Of a stretch of 64,000 bases of DNA, positions 32,101 to 44,700 are shown one piece after another. The position numbers and the translations under genes were made by a program. The stretch is taken from contig JAKJHU010000038.1 in assembly GCA_022316685.1 (NCBI GenBank), positions 5,932,884 to 5,996,883 of the forward strand, written 5' to 3'. Below the pieces are notes generated by a model. That model did no database searches, had not been told where the DNA came from, and saw only the letters and a list, made by a program, of their open reading frames with translations. The DNA is from Progne subis subis (Eukaryota > Chordata > Aves > Passeriformes > Hirundinidae). Every line of letters begins with the position of its first letter. Position 1 is the stretch's first letter.

Positions 32101-35100
32101 TGGCGGGTCACACGCGGATTCCTCCGATCCCCATTGAAGGTGTAGCACTTACCATAGCGTGTGTAGACCTAGGGATGGAGAGAGCAGAGGTAAGGGAGCA
32201 GGCAGTGATGTGATCGAGTATTCTGCAAGCAGGATAAGATCCAGAAACTCCTTTCCAATTCCATGGAGGTGATGGAAGGAAGATATAGTCTTGCACGACC
32301 TTTGGAAAGGCTCATCTCAGCCTGACTCCCCACTCTGCCACCCCTCCACCCTTGCTGGGGTGAGGGTGAAGCATCATTCCCATTATTCATGGGGCAGCCC
32401 AGCTGTCCTGTGCCTTCCAGGAGGGAACTCACTGGAGTGAAGTGCTGGGGGCCACAGCGCTCTCCCTGAAAGCGACACTCCACCAGCATGTCCTCAATCT
32501 GGTGGCCTAGGCGATGAAAGAAGCTCTGCATGGTGCGCTCGGAGCGACGGGGCGGCAAGAAGCGCGAGTAGTTGGCCAGACGCATCAGCCAGGCACGCTG
32601 GTCCTCCCCCAGCACGGCCAGCATCTCGGGCACCAGCGAGTGGTTCTCCCGGGCCAGCCCCAGCCACTCTCCCACCGAGTAGAGGTCAGGCTTGGTGAGG
32701 TGCAGGAAGCGCGCCCGGTTGGGGTTGCAGAGGGTGACGGCTGGGAAGCGGAGCTGGGGCGCCCAGGCGAGGCGTGCGTGGGTGTGCACGGGCCGTGAGA
32801 GCAGGTGGTGCAGGCGGTCGGCGGCGCCGCTGGCCAGCAGCCCAGCGGAGGCCAGGAAGGCCAGGCTCCAGAGCAGGCGGCGCAGGCGGGACTGTGGCCG
32901 GGTGCACATGTAGTGCAGCCCAGGGATCCGGGTGGCTCGCAGGATGCCAACAATGAGCTGGGGTGCGCTGCTGTCCTGGGATGGTGTAAGAACTTCCCCG
33001 TCCTGGCAGCAGGCAAGGGGCAGCGGCATGGCTGCGTTCAGGGTGGCTCCTCTGGAAAGTGGGCTGCAGGCTGCCCCTGAGGCTGCCCAGGGTCCCTGGT
33101 CCCCCCCAGGGATCTCTCCCTCCCGGGAGGCTTTTGCTCTGCACCTTCCTGGAGATGAACACAGCAGATGCTTTTCTGAGCTGCTTTGGTGATGGGTGAG
33201 GGGAGGGAGAGGAGGGGGTTGCTACAAACACGCCCTTCCCCAACCTGCATTCGGGAATGGAAAATTCCTTCTTGAGCTGGGTTGGGACAGGGTTGTGTGT
33301 TGTCTTAGTCCAGGCAAGCTGAACCGGCAGCCCCCAGTGTCCCGGCATAGTGGGCATCTGTATCTGGATAGTGATGACCTGTCCCAGGCACACTGTGTGA
33401 ACCCTGTGCCTAGGAATGTTGCACCTCAGCTCTTCCTCCTTGCCCCTTGCCATGCATTCACCACAAAACACTGCCTGGACCTCTAGGGTCCCCAGCTGTG
33501 TCTGCTCTGCTGCTGGGGACTCTGCCCCACAGAGGCAGGACACTGACAGCACCGGGGGGTCATCACCTACTGCCAGTGCTGCTTGGGACCTTGTCTACCT
33601 CGGTATCCCTGCCCCTGGAGCTGGGGACCTCAGTGCCCAGACCATCTGGGCCAGGTGGGGTGGGAAAGGCGAGACTGGGTCAGGAGGAGTGGAACCATGG
33701 AGTGGGAGGCTGCATGGGAACCCATCTGCGCCTGGCGGGCGCTTTGAAGTGACGGCAAGGCTGTGATCAGAGTGCAGCAGTGGCGGGGGGGGTGTCTGTA
33801 CCCGGCTGTCAGCGTGGCTGGCAGCGCCCCGACAGCCTGTCAGGTGCCTTCAAAGCTCAGCACTGCACTCTCCTCAGCCTCTCATCTCCTGCTGCTGCAG
33901 CTTCCAGGCACCCACCTTCAGCACTCACCCAGCGATGGGCCGGTGTGGAGAGGGGCTGTCCCTCGTCCTCCACAGTCCCAGGACAAGTCAAGGCTATTGG
34001 GCCCTGTGAAGGGCAGCATCCTTGAGCCCCATTGCATCAGGGAATGAAAAGGCCAGTGATGGCAGGAGGGATTGGAACAAAGGGAGCTGCCGATCATCTA
34101 CCTCAGCAGTGACTCCCCAGCACCATCACTGCCGCAGGCCTTGATGCCTGAGCAACACGTAACTAACAGCCACGATGGGGACACGGCCAAGATCCCATCG
34201 GTAGCTTGGTAACAAACGCAGGAGGACTTCAGGCGGGTCATAAACAGGACAGAGAGCAAGGGGGGCGAATGGAGGCAGCGAGCGACACCCAAAGGCGGCA
34301 GGGCCGCGCACCCCGTCCCTGGCAGGCCCTGCCCGCGGCGCCGGGTGCTTGGCGAGCACTGCCCGGCAGGGGGCAGCAGGGCCCCGCGCTCGCTCGTCGG
34401 CCCCGGGCCCTGCACCCGGCCCGGCCCCGCACCCGGCCCGGCCCCGCACCCGGCCCGGCCCCGCACCAGGCCCGGCCCCGCAGCCGGCCCGGCCCCGCAG
34501 CCGGCCCGGCCCCGCACCCGGTCCGGATCCGCACCCAGCCCGGCCCCAAACTCTGCACGGTTCCGCACCCGGCCCGGCCCCCAGCCCCAGGGCAGCCCCT
34601 GAGCCGCAGCGGGCGGCCGCTGAGCTCTCCGGCTCCTGCCGTGGCCCCGCCGCCGAGTACGGCGCTGGCACCATCCCCGCCGCGGGCTGCCCGCTCCTGC
34701 GGCCTCGGGACCCTGTGGGTCACCCCACAGTACCCGCCCTGAGCTGTCCCCTCCGGCCGCGGCATCCCCGCAGCACCGCCAGGACATGGCTCAGCCCCTC
34801 TCTGTGGGGCGGCTGGAGCCGGCTCGGCTCCTTTCTGAGATTTATCGCGGTTGTGAGCGCCGGCGGCTGCCAGCCTGATACCATCAGCCCCGGCGCACCA
34901 GGGCAGCTTCTATATTAGTTTTCTTTAAACGGAGGATAAGCTCCCGAGGCTGGAGAAAATGTCATTTCTGTGAACGCTTCCATCTCGTGTCAGTTCAAAC
35001 ACCTCCGGGCGGCATGGCAATCACCCTGGAGCAGGGTGAGGGATGGGGTGGGATACAGAGGCTGGGGCACATGCGGACAGAGCTTAGGGACAGGGACCAG

Positions 35101-38100
35101 TGTTGGGCAGGATCGAAGGAGAAGGTCCAGCTGTGGTGGTGGCCGTGCTCCAGGCAGGTGGGCACGGCTGCGGGGGAGCATGGGGAGCAGGGGTGCCCAT
35201 GGCGTCCAGCTGAGTTACTCACTTGTCGACTGCTGGGGTGCCGAGGCCAACTGTGAAATCACACTGGCGAGAGCACAGCACAGTCCTGAAGGGTTTTGCC
35301 TTTCCAGCATGACAAATCCAATTAGATAACAGGGAGTGCACAAAGAGGAAGAGGAGGAGGAGGAGGTGGAGGTGGAGGAGTAAGAAGAAGAAGAAAAGCA
35401 GAGGAGAGCCTGCCTGCACCAGGAACATGTTTTTATCCCCACAGGTGACCCAGAAAAATACCTTGCAGGGCTGTAGCACACATGTCCAGCCAAGGATAGC
35501 AACTGGGGCATGGGCCCTTGGGCACCTGGCTCTGCCTGCTGGGCACCCACGAGTGTTGCAGCCTTAGGGCCAGAGAGGCAGCATTCTTGTGTCACGTCTC
35601 CTTGCTCAGCCAGTGCATGCTGGCATTCCCACACCATGCTCACATGCAGGGGAGACCCCATTAAGGAGGCAATTTCTTGACATGATTCCTCATTTTCCTC
35701 TCTCTCCCATGGAGACATGCTGACCTTGACAGAAATAGCTGTCTGTGCCTCGGCAGGCAGATCCCAGTCAGATATTGCTGGGAACCCTGGCATCTTCTTC
35801 TGCAACCCACACAGTTCTGGGGCCCCCCAAGTGCCCTCCATGCTCCCAAGACTTGCCTCCCAGACCCTCTGCTGTGGGGAGCCTTTTGGGAGGAAGATGC
35901 TGACCCCCAGCATCCTCATCCTGGCTCACACCAGCCCACTCGTGAGCACTGGGAGCATGAGGACCAACATCACGCATTCCCAGCTCCCCATCCCCAGTGC
36001 TGCCAGCCCACTGTGCCAGCCTTGGGCTGATCCCAGCTCATGCAGGTATTTCCACGGCTTACACGGCTCCCCACGGTATTTAGCCTCTGGAAGACGACGT
36101 TAAACATTGCAGGCAGTGACAAATCCTGATTGCTCTGAGGAGACAAGAGGCCACACTAAGCTTCCAGCCAAATGTTTTCATGCAAGGGGAAAGAGCTACT
36201 ACATGTGTGGCGCCAGTGGGTTCTGCTGCTGAATGCCTGGGCCACCCAGCCCTTCTCCCACATCCCCACTGGGACATGCAGCTGACAGGCAGGCCCTGGG
36301 CATGGGCACACCGCACAGGGGCGATCACCACAGCATAGAAGCACCCCTGAGAACAGTCATCATTGGGGCATAATGGGGATGGGGACAGGAATGAGAGGAC
36401 ACCAGAGTGCTGCTGGTATACCTGGACTTGGTGGGGATGCCAGCCCAGGAGTAACCTTGAGGGTTATCTCCAGATAACCCTGAGCCCAGAGAGGAAATCA
36501 CCATGGGCAAGACTGTTGTGTAAAGGAAAGCAGCCTCTGAAACTGGAAATGCTGCTTCCTGAGTGAGTGCAGGCAGCTGGAGCACGGGGGTATTCCTGGA
36601 CAGGAGACATGGCACAGGAGCTGGTGCCAAACTGGGATGACACTGGTAGAGCTGGGGCAATGGCACACCCACACACCCTGCCTCCTGCTCTGCTCCTGCC
36701 CCCCACTGTGGCCATCCCAGTCCCCCATCTCAGCTCTGCTGGAGCCCCTCACCATGCCAGAGTGCCCCCAAGGCAGCCCCCCCATCCCCAACAGCCCGCT
36801 CCCCCTGCACAGGACAGCCAGCCCCGCCTGGGTGCCCCGGGAGGGAAGCCGCAGCGCTGACGCCAGCATTACAACTGCCCGGGATACGAGATCCGCTTGG
36901 ATTCAGCAATTTCAACTCATTTCAAGCCCGATTCTGCAGCAATTTTCTGAGCCAGTGGGATGTTTTTGCCACTGCAAACGTCCCTTCTCATGCATGGTCG
37001 CACCATTTCCTTTCCCCGCTCTCAGGAGGATTTGAGGAACGGTGCCAGTTTGGCTCGACCCCAGCTCTGGCAGTAGCACAACCATCACTACACTAGCAGC
37101 TCCTCAGTGCAGCCCCCTGCCCCGCACAGAGCTGCTGGGATGCCTCGTGCAGGACACAGCCCTGCATATGGGTCTGGGGCTGCTGCCTCCATGGGGCACC
37201 AGGCTCTGCATCCTCAGCCCAAACAGAGCAGGGCACCTTTGTCACGGTACGCACAAGCGATGGTTTAGGCTTCTTGTTTCCCCAGTCCTATGAAGGGCTA
37301 AGCTCTAGAATATCTCCTGCGGCTCCCTGATCTGCCTCCAAAGAGTGAAAACAGTGTGGGGCAAGGGGGCCAGAGGCTGCTGCAGGCATATCCCAGAGAG
37401 GCCAGGACCTCTCCCTCCACTGCAGCTGTGCCTCTCTCTGTGCTACAGGACAACCCTTGCCAGCTGAGTCCCCTTGGCTAGGCCTGAGCCAGCAGTGGAG
37501 ATGTGGGCGTGTGGGGCTGGCAGAGCCCCTTTCATGCCAAGCAGGCTCGCTGCTGGAATACCAATTGCTCAGCTGTGCTGCAGGCTGTGCCACTGGCCAG
37601 GCAGAGCAGTGGGAGACACCTGAGCTCCAGACATGGGCAGGGCAAGCAGGTCACAACCAGGCTGCTGCATCAGGGAGAGCATGTAACCCATGTCCCCAGG
37701 AACAGGCAGGATCTAGACCACGGCTTCCTGCTCCTGGTGGGTCAGGAGTATAGGGATACAATGCAAGGCAGAGAGATGCACCATGCACACGGGCAAGGAC
37801 ACCCTCCCAGCGTATCTGCCCCAGCCCTGCCAGTGACTGCTAAAGCAGGGGGACATTGGCACCATCCAGCTTTCAGGATGAGCATCTGTGACAGCATGCC
37901 CAAACTCGTGTGCCAGAGAAGGACCGTTCCCTGCAAACCATTGCCCCAGGAGTCCTGCACTGGCCAAGCTAGAAGCTGGAGAGAACTGTGCTGCTCATGC
38001 CACATGGAGACAGGGTGGCTGTGACACAGGGGGACATAGCTGGGGACCCCAGCTCCTCACCTCTCGACTTCACTGCATAGGCATGGCAACAGATTGCACA

Positions 38101-38723
38101 CATGACAGCCTGTGGTAGCAGGGAAAGTGCCATCACACAGTTGTGCTTTCTACTCCTGCTGCTCCTGGGGGGAATTTGTCCCAGAATCTCACTCATTTCC
38201 AACCTAAATTTATTCACGGACAGTTTTTACCATTTGTTCTCATGCCAGCATTGTCCCTTAGCTTAAATAGCTCTCTTTCCTCCCTTGTGTTTACTCCCTT
38301 GATGTATTTATAAACAGCAATCCTATCCCCTCGCAGCCTCCAGCCTGCCAGCCTTCACGTGCCAATCGCTTCTGGTTTCCTCTCCCGATTCAGCCTCTGG
38401 CTGCCTGCGCAGCCCGGCTGCCCAGCACAGCATCAGCTTCAGCTCCTCAGCCCTGGCTACCCAGCGCTCGCACACAGCTCTCCCCCTCATTCCACAGCAG
38501 CCATGGGGCAGCATCCAAGCCAGTCGGGACCGCTGCCCCAGCCAGGGCTAACCTGCTCCCTGCAGATCTCCCGGCAGCTTGTGCTTTCATACAGTTTGTT
38601 TTCATTTTCAAACATCCACCAAAAGCGACACCTGGGCAGGTGACGGAGCCAACACCAAGGGAACTGCAGAAGATGAAGTGCCAGTGGCAAAGGCATGCTG
38701 CAATGCAGGGCAGAGATGTGAGG

Positions 38724-38757
<34 letters not shown>

Positions 38758-41700
38758 GAGCAGTGAGATGAGGGGGCAGGAGCTGGGGAAGTCCACATCA
38801 TCCTGTTGGCAGCCCGAAAACCCCTCTGAGTTGCTAAGCATGCTGCCTACCTACCCTGGTCTCTCCCTTAGTTCGAGTGGGGTGCTGGAGCTGCAGAAGG
38901 TTTCTGCCCCATATTTCTGCCTCCTGCTTCAGGAGGTGCTCAGGGTCCCCACGGGAAAGAACGCACCAAAGCTGCACCCCCAAAAATACCAGAACAAGTT
39001 TGTCGAGCTGCTAACACGCTCCCTAGCTGGGGTTTGGACCGTGCTGAGCAGCAATCCTGCCGTCACTCCGTGCACCCTCCGGCGCTCTCCAGCCGGCTTC
39101 CCACCCTCAGACACCCCCGCGCCGGGCACGCCGCTCCCGGGCACACAGCACAGCACGCTACGGATAAGCACTGGGATGGGCTGCAGCTCAGCCTCGCTGC
39201 TGCAAACCCAACAAAACACTCACATACACAGAGAACAGTAATGATGGGTTTGGGTAGCGGGCTCCCCTTGGCAGTTGGAGTATATCCAGCACCATGCGCG
39301 GTACTGTGCAGACACAGCTGGCCCGTGCCACTGTCCTCAGGACCAGAGGAGGATCCCCAGCCCTGTGGTTTCACAGAGAGGTAGCACTAAGCCCACACAT
39401 CTCGCAGGCTGGAGGAAGCAGGGAACATCAAGGATACCCGAAAGCGGGGTATGCAACGTCCCCGGGGTTCCTTTGTGGAGCTTAGGCAGCCTCTGCTCTT
39501 CGGATGTTGTCACCCCGCAGGAACCCCAGCCTCTGCATGGTACTGGTTGGGCGCTAGTGGCCTTTGTCTGCAGATCCTGGGCACCCCCGACCCCGTCTTG
39601 CTCTCCTTCGCATGCGGGGCCCTGCGGGGATGTGTTCCCGCATCCCGCCTTGGCTCTACGGGCAGCGCATCCCCCAGGGACCGCTTCTCTTTGAAAGCAG
39701 CCGTACAGGGAGCTCTGCCGCCCGTCCCCAAAGGGTTAACAAGCAATTTCCTTTGCTGACAGCTCGGAGACCGTTCTCTATCGACTGCGGGAGAATAAGA
39801 GGGGAGAAGCAGGGAGATAAAAAGGCAGCAGAGCTGGCACCGCCTGCTTAATCCCAGCGTTTAATCTGCTGGGGCAGCGCAGGCAGCCTTATCTCGCCGT
39901 CCTTCTGCTGCTCCATCTCATTACTGCTCCCACGGCTGCCGGGAGATGGGGGAGCTGAGCCGAGGAGCGAGGCCCGGGGCAGGGATGCTGCCTGCCGCCC
40001 CGCTCAGCAGCCCCCGCTCCTGGCACCAGCGCACCCCTCGCTACCCGGCCGGAGCGGGGGGATGGCACACGGGGGATGCACCCAAGAAGCATGCTGGCTG
40101 GCGCTAGGCGCTGTCACACGGCCTCGGGGACACACTGCCAGTGTCACACACTCAAGTCACACATTTTCCGATCACTGAGCTCCGGTGGTCCAGCTTGCGT
40201 GATGCCCAAGCCCCCATGGGCTTATGAGGGATGCAGGGCTCCATGGGACAGTCTGTGTAGGGTCACACAGTAGGGTCAGGACAGCAGGCAGGGCAATGCC
40301 ACCCTGCCCTTCCCTCCATCCTCACCTATCCAGGTATCCCCTTGCCGAGTCCCAGATTAGGGCCACTCTTCCCACCAGGCACACCATGGCCATTGTCCCT
40401 GGGACACACCGGCCTGGACCTGGCAGCTCCCACAGTCTCAGGGCAGGGTTAGGCGGGAGGGGAGGGGGTCCCTCCAGCCGTGGCATTTATCTGTAAATCC
40501 ACAGCACTGACACGGTGAAGATGAAGCCTCTGCTCTTGCCGGGTTGTCACGGGGGTTATCCTGCCTAGGATGGGTTTGCACTGATAAGATTTATTGTCAC
40601 CCTGGATGAGGTACCACCACCTCACTGCCTGCTGCTCTCAAAGGGCTGTGCTGCCTGCCAGGGGGTGTTGTGAGGGGCATGAGCAGCACCTCAGTGAGCA
40701 GTTGCCAGTAGAGTGGGTCCCCAGATAAAAGGACAGCCAGGCATGACCCTCTGCTCCCCGCTGCCGGAGCTGATGGCTGAGGATGGAGCTGAGGACCCTG
40801 CCCACCTGTTGCAGGGCACCTCACACACTCTTGGACCATTTCAGCAGGATGCGGGGCAACTCTGGTCCCTGAGCCGGACCATGCTGAGCAGAGCACACAT
40901 CTGTGCTGCCAAAGATTTGCTGACAGTGCTGGCATTGCAGCTCCTGTCACAGCTCGGTAGCTTCGTGGCGCTCCTGCACAGTGTGGGGAGACTGGGACTC
41001 GCGGGGCTGCTGGGACAGCCGTGTGTGGAGCCACCACAGGCAGAACGGCCTGGGTGGGGAGCGGGGGCACACTGCATCCTGCAGCCTGAACTCAGCACCA
41101 TGCAGAAGCCAGCAGGGAGGCTAAGGGAAGCAGGGCTTCGTGCACCCCCGTGCTCCAGGGTGACGTGGGATGAGCAGGGATACCCTCAAAAGGGGAACTT
41201 GGCTCCAAAACCGTCTGCCGTGCCATGATCCCTCACCGGCTCCCTGCTGCCTGCCCCCACGCCACGCTCCCCACCACTGATTTCCCTGGGGCCAGCGGGG
41301 ATTGCCCTGAGCCGCCTGGTGCAACCAGCCGGGGGCTGAACCAGGCTAAATCCCTGAGCAGCAGGAGGGGTAGCCGCATGCCAGCATCCTCCCCGTCTCC
41401 GAAGTCACCACATAAGCCCCGCACAGCTCTCCCACCACCCCACCCCATCCAAACTCCCTCCTCTTCCCTTTCTCCTCCCCTCCAGCCGCTGACCCCCGAC
41501 GCTGCTGTGGGCTCCGCTCTCTCCGACAACAGGAATTCGACTCCAATGTGTCAGAACTGAAGGAAACAACATGCAAGCAAACAGCCTGAGCCCTCGCTGC
41601 ACCCTCCTCCCCAGGGCCGGCTCAGGGGACCTGGGGGCCAGGAGGCCAGTCGGGATGATGGTGTAACCCGACAGCACATAGGGAGTCCCAGTGAAGTGGG

Positions 41701-44700
41701 GTGATCACAGCTCAGTGGGAAAGGGCTCGTTAATAGCTGAGCCCTTTTAGCAGAGATTAGGGAGCTGCACGGCTTTGATCTTTGATTGCCAATTTGCATC
41801 TTGAAGGCGCTGGGACCTCATCCAGCCTCAGCGCAACCCTTTGTGGTTATCTCGTGGCTAATGGATTTGTTCTTAATGCTGGAGCGTGCAGGCTAAAGGC
41901 TGATTAAACCCTCTCCGCGGTGCTAAATCAATGGAACAAACATGATAGGGGCTGGCTTTCCCCAGCCTGGGTGCTCCCGGGCAGAGGAGCTGATCAAGAA
42001 AGCCCCTGTGCCCCGGGACTGACAGGGGGTCCCTCCTCGGGGCTGCCGGCAAGGGGAAGAGATGCGGGCACTGGCAGGCAGGGGCAACCCTGCAGCCCAT
42101 ATCCTTCTGTCCCTATATCCCCATTGTCTGCTCTCCATGTAGGTGATGGGCTGGGAGTCTCAGGACTCCCAAGGCATCTGCTTCTGTGTGTTTGGGTCAC
42201 ATTGCCCATGTGCTGGTCCTCAGTTATCCTCTTCAGCTCCTCCCAGCTCCCATCCCAGCTCCCAGGGCTTGCTGTGGGAGCAGGGACATGTCCTGGCAGG
42301 AATGGGGTAAGGCAACCTGCCCCTACCCCTCTACCTCCCATACAAAGGGGAGCACTGCAGCTCCCACCTCTCTCTTCAGACCATTTCCCCTTGCCTCTGC
42401 TTGGATCCAGTGCCTCATTCCCAGGAGTGTATGCTGCTCCCAGCATTCCATACATCACATGCTGTGAGCAGGGGTATCTGTACACACCACTTTCCATAAT
42501 GCCTGAGGTGTCCATTGCACGGCCAGCTTCAGGAAAATGCAATTCCCATCACTCATGCCCCAGGAACAGCTGATCCTTCATCCTAACTGCTGCCTGGGCT
42601 GTGAGCCTGGGGATGGGACCTGAGCACCTGAGACAGGCAGGGACTAGGAGCCATGGGGAAAAGGAGGGAAGATGAGGGTTGTGTGGCTGCAAGCTGGGAG
42701 GAGACCATCTGAGAACATTTTACAACTTTTGCTTTTTGCAGGGCTCATGGCATTGGCCCGGCTGCTGCCAGGTCAAAGCTACCTGCAGGTGACAGAAGTC
42801 CTGATCAGAGACCTTGCTCCAGAGCCCTGCTCCTGTGCAGGAGGATGATACCTGCAACACAGGTAAGCTCAGAACAGTACCCTGCTGGGAACTAGCCCGT
42901 GGGGAAAAGGTGCTGGAAACAGCCCCATGGGCCCCAGACTGCCCCTGTGCCAGGCTCAATCCTGGTGAGCAGCTGCCTCAGAAGCAGCTGGGCTGCTGCA
43001 CGGCATGGAGCTGGTGGGATCACACACAGATTCCCATCGGCAAACGTCACTATTGAAACATCTCCTCTTTGCCAATATTTGCCAAGCATGGGAGATAAAG
43101 TGGCTACAAGTCATGACTGCCGACATTTCAATCCACTAGGGCTACCAGTGGAGGGTCAGCCAGGCAGCTCCCAGGGGTGGGGGGTCCTGCCAGCTCAGCC
43201 CCCAAAGCCCCCCTGCAGCAGTGCAAGGAGAGCCAGGATCCCTCCACACTGGTGCACAGCACCTCTGGAGCCTGGGGTAGATGATACTGCCATGAGCATT
43301 TCTGCCTCTGCCACCCTGCACTGGGTGGCACCCTCTCCTGCCAGAACTCCCATCCTCTGCACCATGACAGCCATGACAGCCATCTCCACCGGGTCAGCAT
43401 CTCCCTGAAACCCTCAGTGTAGCACCCATCACCTGGCTCCAGCACTGTGCTATCTGCTCTGTGTCATCCCAGTGTCCCCAGTATCACCGCCCTATCCTGC
43501 CTGCACCATGCATCCCTTTCTCCCCCTTGCTCCAGGCTGCCTGTGCAGTCTCTGCAGTGGTCCATAAGAGGATGAGGCAGCTCACAATGCTGAGATACAG
43601 CTCCTGGAGGAGAAGCCCAGAGCATTATCAGCACAGGGAGTTAATTAAGGTCATGTCAGGCGATAAGGAAACAGGATGTAGAGCAGCAGCAGCAGTACAG
43701 GGGGGTCAGAGCATGAAAAACTCCCTCTGAAAAGCAGCTCCATTGAGATGTGATCAGCCAGGTGCTCGGGGATAGAGCAGCTGTCATGGCCACACAGGCA
43801 GGGCTCCATGTATGGCACTGCACATGCTGTACCATGTCCAGTACAGGATAGAATGGGATAGCCTGAAATGGGATGGGGATGAGGATGGGGTGGCATGGGA
43901 TGGGTAGTGGCTGGGCAGAAGGCCTGGTGATACACCATTTCCTGGGCCAGGAGAGCCTGCTGAACAGTCCTGGTTATTTTCTCCTGTCCTCATGAAGAAG
44001 CAATGCACCTTGGAGTGACCAGTGTCATGCCAGCAAGGCAGGAATTACTGTGAACCCCTGCCCATAATTAGCACATGTAATTGCAGACACTCTCTGATTA
44101 GCAGGACCTCAGAGGTTGGTATGCCAGACTGCTTGACAGTGCTTGCATTGCTCCTGCCTCAGACTGTTCACTTCCCTGCTCAGTGACGACTTCACCCCTG
44201 AGCCAGGCAGTGCCATGGGGCTGGGAGAGTCAGGCTGACCTGGCATGGCACACCACAGCCACAGCAGGGTGGTGGGAGCAGGCTGTGGACAGGGCCACAG
44301 GCAAAGGGGACACACAGCCACTGCAAATCCATCTTTCCTGCACAAAATGCAGCACGACCTGGTGCCCTGCCTTGCTGGGCAAGAGCTGAGCTGATGGGAC
44401 ATAATTAATACTTGCATCAATCTCAGATGGATTTGCATAGTGTCCTCAGTCCCGTGCTGCTTGGGAAGGTGGGCTGCTCCAAACCTTTCCCAGGAGCAGC
44501 TGCACCAGATACTGGGCTGGCCCTGCCTCTTCTGCAGGAGTCACAGCCCCAGCATGGCCCCTGACTTGGCCCCACATGCACCCCAGCCCTCCTTGCCCCA
44601 CCGCAGAGCGGACACCTGCAGGCCCCATCCCAGCCCTACTCCGGCCACTGGAGCACTGAAGACAGATGGAGATGTTTCTCTCTGCTGTAGCCTCTTTCCT

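Noticed and set aside
32169..33029. Exon 1b as part of a separate tandem ASIC gene
   Set aside because: No second set of exons 2-10 exists nearby; the donor is in phase with ASIC4 exon 2 only 264 nt away, so an alternative first exon is simpler.
34400..34590. Collagen-like GPGPAP/RTRPG protein repeats
   Set aside because: They are translations of the 18-bp GC minisatellite in several frames; not a gene.
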